A stretch of DNA of 35,149 nt from an uncultured Bacteroidales bacterium (GCA_900321005.1 ONUF01000027.1:1-35149); one strand, 5' to 3'. Shown: positions 6,716 through 14,375, counted from the first letter of the stretch. Made by a program: numbers and translations. Notes: generated by a model not told the origin, from the sequence alone.

Positions 6716-7204
6716 TTATCGCTTGTTCATCAGCAACCCTTTTTGCCACTTGAGCGTCGGATAGGTTTTCTTCAAATACGCTTCCGCCTCGCCGATACCG
6801 CTACTTCCGCTGGTAGCAAAGGGTATCATCGTCTTGCCTTCCAACTGCGGCAGGTTGTTATCGAGCCAAGAGTTGATGATACGCGGGCAGATACCCCACC
6901 ATATCGGAAAACCGACATAGACGGTGTCATACGGCGTGACATCCGTACAACGCTTGATAGTCGGGCGTTCTTCCGGATCGTTCATTTCGAGCGATGAACG
7001 GGACTTGTCGTTTCGCCAATCGAGGTCGGCCGCCGTATAAGGTTCAGCGGGTTCAATCTCCCATAGACGGGCGTCATGTTGCTTGGCAAGTCGCTGAGCA
7101 GCGGCTTTGGTGGTACCTGTGGCGGAGAAAAACGCCACGATTGTTTTTGCATCCATAGATGTCATACTTACGGCACAGATAAGTGCCAAAAAGATTTTTT
7201 TCAT
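6716..7204 (-). CDS. Flavodoxin-like protein with a signal peptide
   Basis: A 162-residue flavodoxin-fold protein. After an N-terminal hydrophobic leader (MKKIFLALICAVSMTSMDA) come the FMN phosphate-binding loop FFSATGTTKAAA, the YVGFPIWWGICPRIINSWL segment and PFATSGSSGIGEAE, all characteristic of the flavodoxin_4 group common in Bacteroidetes. The leader suggests export to the periplasm, which is unusual for an electron carrier but fits its position next to a nitroreductase lipoprotein. The start codon overlaps by one base (TAATG) the stop of a 40-codon open stretch that follows the nitroreductase. Electron donor and acceptor are unknown. Confidence 0.87.
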   Translation of the reverse strand: MKKIFLALICAVSMTSMDAKTIVAFFSATGTTKAAAQRLAKQHDARLWEIEPAEPYTAADLDWRNDKSRSSLEMNDPEERPTIKRCTDVTPYDTVYVGFPIWWGICPRIINSWLDNNLPQLEGKTMIPFATSGSSGIGEAEAYLKKTYPTLKWQKGLLMNKR

Positions 7205-7326
7205 TATTGTTTTTGTATTTTGGTTATGCCTACATACGCCAGTAGAATGAGGTTCATCATCAGGGCGTAGATGATGGCAGGAATAGCCACATTACTCGAT
7301 CTGCCGCCCGGACTGCAGGCAACAAT
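7204..7326 (-). pseudogene. Membrane-protein C-terminal remnant (40 codons)
   Basis: After the nitroreductase stop the same frame stays open for 40 codons to a TAA that overlaps the flavodoxin ATG. The last part, VAIPAIIYALMMNLILLAYV, is a clear transmembrane helix followed by a basic tail (GITKIQKQ). There is no good start apart from an internal ATG pair. I read it as the 3' end of a deleted membrane-protein gene; a small membrane peptide starting at the internal ATG is possible. Confidence 0.35.
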
Positions 7327-7920
7327 TTACCACTCGTTATAGTGGATATTCTCCGGTTTGTATTTGTCCTTGATCTCCGGTTGCTCAGCAGGAACGCCAA
7401 CGGGTACTACGCACAACGGGATGATATGTTCGGGCAGTCCCAACATCTCTTGCACCATTTTCGCGCGGTTCATGTCGGGATGCAGGCCTGTCCATACGGC
7501 ACCAAGACCCATCGCGTGAGCGGCCAACAATAGGTTCTCCGTAGCCGCCGACACATCGTTAATCCAGAAATTCGCCATCTCGCCCGGTATCGCTTTGCTC
7601 AGGTCGCCGCAAGGGATGATAGCCACAGCGGGCTTGTTGCTGCAGCGGGAGTAAGGCAGCGCCTCGCCCAAAGCGGCAATCTTCGCTTCGTCGGTCACTA
7701 CGATAAAGGCCCAGGGCTGTTTGTTGATAGCCGAAGGAGCGGCCATCGCGGCACGCAAGAGGGTGTCCAACTGTGCCTCGCTGATCTTTTCTCCCGTGAA
7801 CTCACGCACAGAAACGCGCGTCATGATGTTGTTAATTGCTTGATTCTCCATAACTGTGGGTTGATTACTGCATGCCACGCACATCGTCGCAGCGATTGCA
7901 AGGATGATTAGTTTTCTCAT
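7327..7920 (-). CDS. Nitroreductase family lipoprotein
   Basis: A 197-residue FMN-dependent oxidoreductase of the nitroreductase superfamily. The chosen start, the ATG at 7920, gives MRKLIILAIAATMCVAC, a lipoprotein signal with the Cys at residue 17. The protein is therefore probably membrane-anchored and faces the periplasm. Family motifs follow: RVSVREFTGEKISEAQLDTL, APSAINKQPWAFIVV (FMN site), and GLGAVWTGLHP near residue 150. It heads a minus-strand unit with its own promoter: nitroreductase, flavodoxin, DUF1295, permease, msrA. An exported flavodoxin next door suggests a shared extracytoplasmic redox role, but the electron source is not visible. Confidence 0.88.
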   Translation of the reverse strand: MRKLIILAIAATMCVACSNQPTVMENQAINNIMTRVSVREFTGEKISEAQLDTLLRAAMAAPSAINKQPWAFIVVTDEAKIAALGEALPYSRCSNKPAVAIIPCGDLSKAIPGEMANFWINDVSAATENLLLAAHAMGLGAVWTGLHPDMNRAKMVQEMLGLPEHIIPLCVVPVGVPAEQPEIKDKYKPENIHYNEW

Positions 7921-7948
7921 TTTCTCGTTGTTTGCGTCGATTACGGCG

Positions 7949-7979
7949 CAAAGGTACAAAAAAAATCCCACATACGCAA
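7949..7979 (-). promoter_or_regulatory. Bacteroidetes promoter for the nitroreductase operon
   Basis: TTGCGTAT (7979-7972) and TACCTTTG (7956-7949) on the minus strand are 23 nt apart start to start, with eight Ts between them. The -33 box lies inside an imperfect hairpin (7971-7977 with 7980-7986) that may end transcription from DUF4491. Confidence 0.75.
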
Positions 7980-8017
7980 GCATATGCAGGAATTTTTTGC
8001 TTTTGCAAGCATTTTTA

Positions 8018-8332
8018 CTACTTATCCTTACGTTGGGGGGTCTTAGCCTTAGGGCACGATTTTCTCATCGGGAACCAGCCTTTGCGGACACGCTCGCGTT
8101 GTTTGAACACCTCGCCGATGCTCCAGAAAGAGGAGAAGGCAAAGATGCCCAAGAAGATAGAGATATAGGTGTTCTCTACGAACAAGGAACCACCTGCAGC
8201 CAGTAGTCCGACGACAAGAAATGCCCACCAAGATTTTACTCCTAAATAGTACTCCGCCTTAATGACCAGCGGGTGAAAAAGACCGATACACAAAAACGCA
8301 CCTGCGCCCAAAAGAATGCCTTCGTAATTCAT
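8018..8332 (-). CDS. DUF4491 family small membrane protein
   Basis: A 104-residue protein with three hydrophobic helices: MNYEGILLGAGAFLCIGLF, the WWAFLVVGLLAAGGSLFV segment and ISIFLGIFAFSSFWSIGEVF. A basic tail RKGWFPMRK follows. This matches the DUF4491 family, small inner-membrane proteins of unknown function common in Bacteroidales. The ATG follows the outer-membrane gene stop after one base, so it is in the same transcription unit. Confidence 0.8.
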   Translation of the reverse strand: MNYEGILLGAGAFLCIGLFHPLVIKAEYYLGVKSWWAFLVVGLLAAGGSLFVENTYISIFLGIFAFSSFWSIGEVFKQRERVRKGWFPMRKSCPKAKTPQRKDK

Positions 8333-8333
8333 A

Positions 8334-8984
8334 TTAGTGACACATCATAAATCCAAAATAGAGACGCGGACCGGTCGGCATACATAGTTCGCGTTTGTGA
8401 AAAGCCAGCATCCAATCTAAGCGGAACGTGATATGCACCTTGCGCGTAAGGCAATAATCGCAGCCGACATATGGAGTGACATAAAAAAACGATTGTTTAT
8501 GGAAGGTGCTGTTGGCGTCCCGTTCCCAACTATACTGGTCGCCGTCGAGGATATACAAGCCTTTCATTGAACCGCCGCCAATCACTCCGCCAAAATAGGG
8601 CCAGGCTTTATCTAATCGCCAGCAGCAATCGGCCAACACACCGCCGCAGCCCACACGTACATAGCTGCCCTTCTGGAGTACGTCATGGCAATCCGTTGTG
8701 CTACTCGGCATCGTGTTCACAAAACCTTCAAAGCCCGTGCGCAGATGTTTCCATAGATGAACGCGCAAGGCACCTCCGATACCGAATAGCGCACCTTGCG
8801 GAGAGCACAAACGACCGTCTGCGGTCTTGGGCGCGTTACCGTCCTGCCCGAACAAATAGCCGGTGTGCAGCATCATTCCGCCGGAGAAACCTTGATAGAC
8901 CTTGTTCTTCTCGATCCCCTCACTCACCTGCGCACACATGCTGCACGCAATCAATATGCATATAAAAAGTACCTTTGCTCGCAT
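8334..8984 (-). CDS. Predicted small outer-membrane beta-barrel protein
   Basis: A 216-residue protein with a signal peptide (MRAKVLFICILIACSMCAQ) and alternating hydrophobic, aromatic-rich strands such as LRVHLWKHLRTGFEGFV, YVRVGCGGVLADCCWRL, FFYVTPYVGCDYCL and VHITFRLDWMLAFH. It ends in RLYFGFMMCH. This pattern suits an outer-membrane barrel of about eight to ten strands, but I cannot name a family. Six or more cysteines in the mature part are unusual for such barrels. The ATG at 8984 is chosen over a TTG one codon upstream. Its promoter carries a clear -7 box but no -33 box, and three TTAAG repeats sit directly upstream, which suggests control by an activator. Confidence 0.65.
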   Translation of the reverse strand: MRAKVLFICILIACSMCAQVSEGIEKNKVYQGFSGGMMLHTGYLFGQDGNAPKTADGRLCSPQGALFGIGGALRVHLWKHLRTGFEGFVNTMPSSTTDCHDVLQKGSYVRVGCGGVLADCCWRLDKAWPYFGGVIGGGSMKGLYILDGDQYSWERDANSTFHKQSFFYVTPYVGCDYCLTRKVHITFRLDWMLAFHKRELCMPTGPRLYFGFMMCH

Positions 8985-9001
8985 CAATTCAAAATTTGCG
9001 G

Positions 9002-9009
9002 CAAAGGTA
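9002..9009 (-). promoter_or_regulatory. -7 element of the outer-membrane protein gene
   Basis: TACCTTTG on the minus strand (9009-9002). The region 23 nt upstream, where every other promoter in the window has TTG, does not match. The predicted start is near 8995, giving an unusually short leader of about 11 nt. Confidence 0.65.
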
Positions 9010-9013
9010 CTAT

Positions 9014-9046
9014 AATTTTCTTAAATGACGCTTAAGAATTTCTTAA
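9014..9046 (-). promoter_or_regulatory. Operator of three TTAAG repeats at exact 11-bp spacing
   Basis: On the minus strand TTAAG begins at 9046, 9035 and 9024, giving units TTAAGAAATTC, TTAAGCGTCAT and TTAAGAAAATT. The array ends 4 bp before the -7 box of the outer-membrane protein gene and covers the -33 position. Direct repeats with 11-bp spacing are what OmpR/PhoB-type winged-helix proteins bind. A winged-helix gene ends inside the second repeat (its TAA is 9034-9032). Confidence 0.55.
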
Positions 9047-9634
9047 GATTGGTATCCGCAGCTCTGTAACAGTGCCGTTTATATCCAAACAGAAGGAGAA
9101 ATGGTGCATGGTGAGTCGGGAAGAAAGGCACAAAGAACCGGTTTTTGCGGAGGGTAGGAGCGTTTCGAGGGAAGCATCCAACCACTTACGCAGACTGTCC
9201 GGATGAATGGTGAGAGTATTCACCCAAGGGGTGAGTTGCAACTGAACGATCAAACCATGTGCTTTCAGTTCGTTCTCATGGGCACGGAGCCAATCGTACG
9301 CCAATTTGGATAGCGGAGACAGATCCTCCGAGGAACGCTCTGTATGCAAGATCAGACCTATTCCACGCACCGCTTCGATGGGCTCTTTAGCCGACCATCC
9401 GAGTTTACGACGGAGCGCATTGAGATGCACATCGATGGTACCGGTATCATACTGAAACCGTGTGCCCCACACATGATCGAGTATCTCTTCACGAGGACAG
9501 ATCCGATTCGGGTGGGCAGATAGGAAATCCAACAATCCATACTCCAGTCCTGTCAGATGAATCTCATGTCCATCCTTTAGCACACTCCGCTGTTCGCGGT
9601 CAAGTTCTATATGGTTGGTAATAGAGATGTACAT
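9032..9634 (-). CDS. Winged-helix (OmpR/PhoB-type) regulator with a degenerate kinase-ATPase-like tail
   Basis: A 200-residue protein without a receiver domain. Residues 1 to about 98 are a Trans_Reg_C winged helix: LTGLEYGLLDFLSAHPNR, EEILDHVWGTRF, then TIDVHLNALRRKLG and IEAVRGIGLIL. The second half (DLSPLSKLAYDWLRAHENEL, GLIVQLQL, IHPDSLRKWLDASLETLL, TGSLCLSS, ELRIPI) follows the layout of a histidine-kinase ATPase domain but lacks the Asn of the N-box and the glycine-rich boxes. It probably cannot bind ATP and may be a dimerisation or sensing module. The gene follows the metallo-hydrolase by 3 bp. Its stop codon sits within the 11-bp repeat array that precedes the outer-membrane protein gene, its likely target. 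The DNA-binding assignment is firm; the tail assignment is inference. Confidence 0.82.
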   Translation of the reverse strand: MYISITNHIELDREQRSVLKDGHEIHLTGLEYGLLDFLSAHPNRICPREEILDHVWGTRFQYDTGTIDVHLNALRRKLGWSAKEPIEAVRGIGLILHTERSSEDLSPLSKLAYDWLRAHENELKAHGLIVQLQLTPWVNTLTIHPDSLRKWLDASLETLLPSAKTGSLCLSSRLTMHHFSFCLDINGTVTELRIPILRNS

Positions 9635-9637
9635 GGG

Positions 9638-10702
9638 TTAATAATTTACTACTGTACCTATCGGGGCATCCAATAGGCGGATGTTGTGCTTGGTTGCAAT
9701 ATCGTGCGCCACTGTGGACGGTTCATACCACGGATGAACAGAAAGTGCAAACTTGTTATGGTGGACGGTGAAGACCTGTTTGGCTTGGAGATCCATGATG
9801 ACTTTTTCGAGGTCTTCCGGCATGGTGTGGATATATTTCCAATTGGCATTGTACTGCCCGTTTTCCAAGAGAGCAAGGTCAATGGAGTCAAACTGCTCAT
9901 GAATCTCCCGAAAGCGTTTGTCGTAGCCACCGTCACCGCCGATATAGACCTTACGACCTCCGGCTTCTACCATGAACGAAGCCCAGAGAGTCTGGTTGCG
10001 TTTGCCTAAAAGACGATTACTAAAATGGCGGGACGGCAGAGCCGTTATTTGTAATTGGTAATTGGTAAGTGGTAAGTGGTCGTACCAATCCATTTCCGTG
10101 ATTATCTCATCCTTATAGCCCCAATAGCGCAGATAATCGGCAATACCAAGCGGACAAATGACCGACTTCACGCGGTCGCGGATGTCGCGCAGGGTTGCGT
10201 AATCCATGTGATCCCAATGCTCGTGCGTGATAATGAGCACGTCGATGTCCGGCAGGTCGTTCGGTCGGTAGATGTCGGTACCAGAGAAGGCTTTGAGCAT
10301 CATGGATGACGGCCATTCGGGTTTGAGTACCGGATCGACCAAGTACCGCTTGCCGTTCACGCAGAACAGGTACGACGAATGCCCGAACCACACGAGCCAA
10401 TCGCTATCGGTCGGCAAGTTCTTGAGGTCGGTCTTGACCGCAGGTATCGGTGTTTGCGGCACACGTAGCGTGTCTTTGTTCGTCAGAAACCGAAAAAATG
10501 TACGCCTCGTGCTTGCGGAGTCTCCGGTGAATTGCGGAGTTGGTTCTTGGTTCTGGAACATCCCGTCTCTGTAGTTCGGCGATGCCTGTATCCGTTCTTT
10601 CGACACATGCCGCCACAGCCCGAAAGCCGGATGTGATAACACAGCCAACACTATACCGCTCAGCACGACAAGGATACAAACGATGGTGATCGTTGTCTTC
10701 AT
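9638..10702 (-). CDS. Membrane-anchored metallo-beta-lactamase-fold hydrolase (NAPE-PLD/UlaG-like)
   Basis: A 354-residue protein with an N-terminal membrane anchor (residues 5-25) and an MBL-fold domain. The metal-binding motif is THEHWDHMDYATL (near residue 160), followed by PSRHFSNR, IGGDGGYDKRF and VHHNKFALS, the order expected in the beta_lactamase_2 / NAPE-PLD-like group. The N-terminal NYRDGMFQNQEPTP and WFGHSSYLF segments are also typical. Relatives hydrolyse phosphodiesters such as N-acyl phosphatidylethanolamine; the substrate here is unknown. The gene overlaps the upstream peroxidase as ATGA. A 7-bp tandem repeat runs through it at 10052-10079 and encodes the HLPLTNYQLQ stretch, probably a loop insertion. 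Confidence 0.85.
   Translation of the reverse strand: MKTTITIVCILVVLSGIVLAVLSHPAFGLWRHVSKERIQASPNYRDGMFQNQEPTPQFTGDSASTRRTFFRFLTNKDTLRVPQTPIPAVKTDLKNLPTDSDWLVWFGHSSYLFCVNGKRYLVDPVLKPEWPSSMMLKAFSGTDIYRPNDLPDIDVLIITHEHWDHMDYATLRDIRDRVKSVICPLGIADYLRYWGYKDEIITEMDWYDHLPLTNYQLQITALPSRHFSNRLLGKRNQTLWASFMVEAGGRKVYIGGDGGYDKRFREIHEQFDSIDLALLENGQYNANWKYIHTMPEDLEKVIMDLQAKQVFTVHHNKFALSVHPWYEPSTVAHDIATKHNIRLLDAPIGTVVNY
10052..10079. repeat. 7-bp tandem repeat inside the metallo-hydrolase gene
   Basis: Four units: TAATTGG, TAATTGG, TAAGTGG, TAAGTGG. The unit shares the TTGG core of the repeat in the DUF1295 gene. One unit more or less would shift the frame. Confidence 0.85.
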
Positions 10703-11676
10703 AACATCGCTTCGATGTCTTGCTCAAAATCCTTTGGCTCCACTACCGGCGCAAAGCGCTGGATGGTCTTGCCGTCTTTGGAAACGAGGAATTTGGTGAA
10801 GTTCCAGAGGATGTCGCTCTCTTTCTCGACGCTCTTGCTGATGCGCTTGAGCATAGCGTGTGCTGCCTTAGCTTTCAGACCTTTGTACTCTTCGGTCGGA
10901 GCTTGGGTCTTGAGATACTCAAAGACCGGATTGGCGTTCGTGCCGTTCACATCAGATTTAGCCATCAGCGGAAAAGTCACACCGTGATTGAGACGGCAGA
11001 ACTCTTCAATCTGCTCGTCGCTGCCCGGTTCCTGGTTGGCGAACTGGTCACAAGGGAAACCTAAGATGACGAAGCCCTGGTCTTTATATTTCTTGTATAA
11101 CTCCTCCAGACCGTCGTACTGCGGCGTGAAACCACATTTGGAGGCGGTGTTGACGATAAGAATCACTTGACCTTGATAGTCCGCGAGGTTTACTTCTTTG
11201 CCTCTATTAGAGAGGACCTTAAAATCATAAATTGTTGCCATATTGTTATCTGTTTTAGTTGTACATGATGTAAGTATTAGCACGGTGCATGCCGTCCAAA
11301 GCATGCACAGTAGAGTGCGAATGAGGACACTTCCGTTTGCTTTTTGAAGTGTTGCTCGACCGAGGTTGGTCATCAGGCCGCGTGCTTCCAAGTCGGCACA
11401 GCGTTGTTTATTGAGTTCCGTCCAATGGCTGCGTTTCTGCCGCGGGGAGAGCCGTTGTGCCAAACGGCCGTCCGGCAGACGCTTGAGAGTTGAGTCGATC
11501 CATCCGAAGCAGAGCGCCTCTTCCACCACATCAAGATACGGCAGGCACACGCCTTCGGGTTTGTTCTTGCCTCGGTACATAGCAATCCAACAGCACTTTT
11601 GCGATGCTGCATATTGCTCGAACCACTTCCTGAGTTGTGCCCGTTCGCTATATTCCAACAAATCCACTATTTCCAT
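10699..11676 (-). CDS. YdeI-like domain fused to a glutathione peroxidase lipoprotein
   Basis: A 325-residue reading frame with two unrelated parts. Residues 1 to about 112 match the YdeI/OmpD-associated family (YLDVVEEALCFGWIDSTLKR, LSPRQKRSHWTELNK) but stop well short of its usual 180-200 residues. Then comes a hydrophobic stretch ending in a lipobox (LLCMLWTACTVLILTSC), then a full glutathione peroxidase: NTASKCGFTPQYDGL with a Cys in place of selenocysteine, GFPCDQFANQEP, and WNFTKFLV. This peroxidase reduces peroxides, usually with thioredoxin in bacteria. A lipoprotein signal in mid-protein makes no sense in one chain, so the peroxidase may be translated separately from a GTG or ATG near 11330-11304. 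The ATG at 11676 overlaps msrC by 10 bp and the end overlaps the hydrolase as ATGA. Confidence 0.85.
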   Translation of the reverse strand: MEIVDLLEYSERAQLRKWFEQYAASQKCCWIAMYRGKNKPEGVCLPYLDVVEEALCFGWIDSTLKRLPDGRLAQRLSPRQKRSHWTELNKQRCADLEARGLMTNLGRATLQKANGSVLIRTLLCMLWTACTVLILTSCTTKTDNNMATIYDFKVLSNRGKEVNLADYQGQVILIVNTASKCGFTPQYDGLEELYKKYKDQGFVILGFPCDQFANQEPGSDEQIEEFCRLNHGVTFPLMAKSDVNGTNANPVFEYLKTQAPTEEYKGLKAKAAHAMLKRISKSVEKESDILWNFTKFLVSKDGKTIQRFAPVVEPKDFEQDIEAML

Positions 11677-12116
11677 ACTATCGTTTTCACCATTTGCTCC
11701 AAGTATTCTTTGTCTATGGCGTCGAAGGTATTATATTCGGCGCTATCGATATCCAGCACAGCGATCACTTGGCCGTCACGGAAAACCGGCACAACGATCT
11801 CGCTTTTCGACTCGGAGGAACAAGCGATATGTCCCGCAAACTGATGCACATTCGGCACGATCATCGTCTCTTGCCGCTGCCACGCCGTTCCGCACACGCC
11901 GCGTCCGAAGGGGATATGCATGCAGGCTACAGGTCCCTGGAACGGGCCGAGCACCAGTTCGTTGCCGATGACACGGTAGAAACCCGTCCACCAGAAGCAA
12001 AAGGTCTGATGCAGCGCTGCCGCCACGTTCGCCATCATGGCAATCGTGTCCGTCTCGCCTTCCACCAACGCTTGTATCTGCGGCAGGAGCGATTGATATG
12101 TCTCTGCTTTCGTCAT
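11667..12116 (-). CDS. msrC: Free methionine-R-sulfoxide reductase (GAF domain)
   Basis: A 149-residue single GAF-domain protein that reduces free methionine-R-sulfoxide. The cysteine pattern of the family is intact: GPVACMHIPFGRGVCGTAW gives two of the cysteines and HQFAGHIACSSESKSEIVVPV the catalytic one. VLDIDSAEYNTFDAIDKEYL closes the fold. The ATG at 12116 (MTKAETYQSLL) matches where homologues begin; a longer frame upstream overlaps the preceding gene and is not conserved. It starts 5 bp after the TPR-like gene and overlaps the YdeI-peroxidase gene, so it is embedded in the ispG-pfp transcription unit. With MsrA about 7 kb away it covers both sulfoxide isomers. Confidence 0.92.
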   Translation of the reverse strand: MTKAETYQSLLPQIQALVEGETDTIAMMANVAAALHQTFCFWWTGFYRVIGNELVLGPFQGPVACMHIPFGRGVCGTAWQRQETMIVPNVHQFAGHIACSSESKSEIVVPVFRDGQVIAVLDIDSAEYNTFDAIDKEYLEQMVKTIVWK

Positions 12117-12121
12117 TCGTG

Positions 12122-12727
12122 TTATTTGAGTTTTTCTTTGCATTGGCCGATATACATCGTGTTGGCTGCGCGGACCCAGCAGTCTTTCCACCGGGGCGCA
12201 CGGAAGAGTTGTTCGGCGCGCTCAAACCACTCCAAAGCCTCTTGCTTCGACCCGAAGGGTTTCGGGGCATAGAACAAGCACGTGCCGTAATAACTGAGCA
12301 CCAGCGGATCGCTCGGCGCGAGTTTGGTCGCTTCTTTGGCCAGACTCATGGCTTTGAGCGGATGAATAGAAATCTTCGATCGCAACTCATACACATACAC
12401 CGCCGACATGTACATCTCGTAATGTCCGAGGGGCAGGTTCCCGCGTTGCGCCTGCACATGCGCGCGAAAGCGTGATATATAAGGAGTAGCGTGCGGTTTG
12501 TCGTACTCCAGCACGTAACCGCAGTAGCCGTACTCGTAGAGTAATGAGTTAGTGTTGAGGGAATGAGTATTGAGGGTGTCGACATAGGCTTTCCACAGCG
12601 ACATATCCTCCCGTTGGTACGCATCAAGTAAGTCTCTATCGGTCTGAGCCGATAGAGACAAACTGATACATAAGGCAAGGATTACTTGCCGCGCTCGAGC
12701 AATAATGTGCGTGTCGGTTGATCGCAT
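12122..12727 (-). CDS. Exported TPR-like protein of unknown function
   Basis: A 201-residue protein. Its N-terminus is a signal peptide ([17 protein letters not shown]). The body is helical with repeated pairs that look like tetratricopeptide units: [20 protein letters not shown], then [16 protein letters not shown] and [17 protein letters not shown] do not recognise a named family. The start codon lies 46 bp inside the 3' end of pfp in another frame; it is the only in-frame ATG before the signal peptide. A stretch encoding [10 protein letters not shown] (near 12550-12580) comes from imprecise 7-bp repeats. A periplasmic role is inferred. Confidence 0.65.
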   Translation of the reverse strand: MRSTDTHIIARARQVILALCISLSLSAQTDRDLLDAYQREDMSLWKAYVDTLNTHSLNTNSLLYEYGYCGYVLEYDKPHATPYISRFRAHVQAQRGNLPLGHYEMYMSAVYVYELRSKISIHPLKAMSLAKEATKLAPSDPLVLSYYGTCLFYAPKPFGSKQEALEWFERAEQLFRAPRWKDCWVRAANTMYIGQCKEKLK

Positions 12728-14331
12728 ACTTCTGCCGGGCCGTAGTACTGAATCGGACCCGGATAGATATAACTGGTGTTTGCGTCAGCCCACTCGGCAC
12801 GATGCGATTGGAGGTACTTGAACGGCGCACCGTTGAGGTCCACGAGGGCCTTCTGGATGACGGGTTTCATCTTACCGTTACGCTTCTCCATATTCATCAT
12901 CATCGTGATAGGCACACCGCCTGCGAGCCAAGCCGATGCCGGTTTGGTGAGGTTGCGCACGAGCGACATATAACCCGTCTTGCCGGCAGCGATGAGGTGG
13001 GTAGCGTTGACGCCGATCGAATAGCAGTAGTCGGCATCGAAGTTCGACGGCATCGCGCAACGGCCTTCGTAACCAAAGAAGTGGTTGAGGGCGGAGAACT
13101 TACCTTTGTACTCGCCGTTGGCTTTGAGTTGTGCCAGACGTTTGCCGACCATCTCAATGAGCAGTTTCTCGGTCTCGATCTGGGATACCATCACATTTCC
13201 GTGCGGGTCGCGGTCAAGCGTGAGCTGCTTGGCGATACCCTTCGGCAGCGAGCGGAACAACTCGCAGGAAGCCGGACTGAGTTTGGACTTCACGTATTCG
13301 CGTTTTGCGTCGTCGCCGTCGAGGGATGTGAACTCTTCGTTCGCAGCCAGCATGTCGTTCAGTTCCTGAATCAGCACGCGCATCGCCGGGATAAACTCGA
13401 TGAGGCCTTCGGGGATAAGAATCGTACCGAAGTTAAGACCTGCGTTGGCGCGAGCTACGATCACCTTGACAATATCCTCTACGATGTCGTTGAGCGTCAT
13501 CTTCTTGGCCTCGACCTCCTCGGAGATAAGACAGATATTCGGCTGTGCCTCGAGTGCGCATTCCAGGGCAATATGACTTGCACTACGGCCCATGAGGCGG
13601 ATGAAGTGCCAGTATTTCTTCGCGGAATTGGCGTCGCGCTGGATGTTACCGATGAGCTCGGCGTAGGTCTTACAAGCGGTGTCGAAACCAAACGAAGTCT
13701 CGATCATCTCGTTCTTGAGGTCACCGTCGATGGTCTTCGGGCAACCGATAACCTGGATGCCGCATTGCTTCTGGAGGTAGTACTCGGCGAGCACACAGGC
13801 GTTGGTGTTCGAGTCGTCACCACCGATGATAACAACCGCCTTGATACCCAACTGCTTGCAGACCTCGATACCGTTATCGAACTGCCAGGTCTCTTCGAGT
13901 TTGGTACGACCGGAACCGATGATATCGAAACCGCCGGTATTACGATACTCGTCGATGATATCACCCGTCAACTCCTGGTACTTACCGTCGATCAAGCCGC
14001 TCGGGCCACCGAGGAAACCGTACAGTTTATTCTTCGGGTTGAGTTTCTTCAGACCGTCGTACAGGCCGGCGATGACGTTGTGTCCACCGGGAGCTTGACC
14101 GCCGGAGAGGATAACGCCCACATTAAGCGGTTCGCTCGTGTTCTTGCCGGTGGTCGGTTCCATCGTGATAAGAGGCAGACCATAGGTATTGGGGAAGAGT
14201 TTTTTGATCTCCTCCTGGTCAGCTACCGAGTGTGTTTTCTCGCCTTCTACGAGGCGTACAGCGCCCTGCAAGGCTACCGGCATCTTCGGCTGGTAGTTCT
14301 GGCGCGCAATCTGTAATGGAGATTTTTGCAT
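12682..14331 (-). CDS. pfp: Diphosphate-fructose-6-phosphate 1-phosphotransferase
   Basis: A 549-residue PPi-dependent phosphofructokinase, the reversible glycolytic enzyme converting fructose 6-phosphate and PPi to fructose 1,6-bisphosphate and phosphate. GGDDSNTNA (near residue 170) carries the extra Asp that excludes ATP, and [20 protein letters not shown] holds the catalytic TIDGD and the PPi-specifying Lys. The long form with the N-terminal [16 protein letters not shown] motif is the plant and Bacteroidetes type. Length is normal. It follows ispG by 30 bp, much of it a 7-bp tandem repeat, and its end overlaps the TPR-like gene. Confidence 0.95.
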   Translation of the reverse strand: MQKSPLQIARQNYQPKMPVALQGAVRLVEGEKTHSVADQEEIKKLFPNTYGLPLITMEPTTGKNTSEPLNVGVILSGGQAPGGHNVIAGLYDGLKKLNPKNKLYGFLGGPSGLIDGKYQELTGDIIDEYRNTGGFDIIGSGRTKLEETWQFDNGIEVCKQLGIKAVVIIGGDDSNTNACVLAEYYLQKQCGIQVIGCPKTIDGDLKNEMIETSFGFDTACKTYAELIGNIQRDANSAKKYWHFIRLMGRSASHIALECALEAQPNICLISEEVEAKKMTLNDIVEDIVKVIVARANAGLNFGTILIPEGLIEFIPAMRVLIQELNDMLAANEEFTSLDGDDAKREYVKSKLSPASCELFRSLPKGIAKQLTLDRDPHGNVMVSQIETEKLLIEMVGKRLAQLKANGEYKGKFSALNHFFGYEGRCAMPSNFDADYCYSIGVNATHLIAAGKTGYMSLVRNLTKPASAWLAGGVPITMMMNMEKRNGKMKPVIQKALVDLNGAPFKYLQSHRAEWADANTSYIYPGPIQYYGPAEVCDQPTRTLLLERGK

Positions 14332-14340
14332 AAGATTAAA

Positions 14341-14375
14341 ATATTTGTTATTTGTTATTTGTTATTTGTCATTTT
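14341..14375. repeat. 7-bp tandem repeat across the ispG stop codon
   Basis: Three perfect TTATTTG units with a degenerate unit at each side. The ispG TAA (14364-14362) lies inside it, and it fills most of the 30-bp gap to pfp. Confidence 0.8.

Noticed and set aside
12718-14316. 532-codon open frame on the plus strand opposite pfp
   Set aside because: It mirrors the pfp frame exactly and has no domain features; long antisense frames are expected opposite GC-rich third positions.
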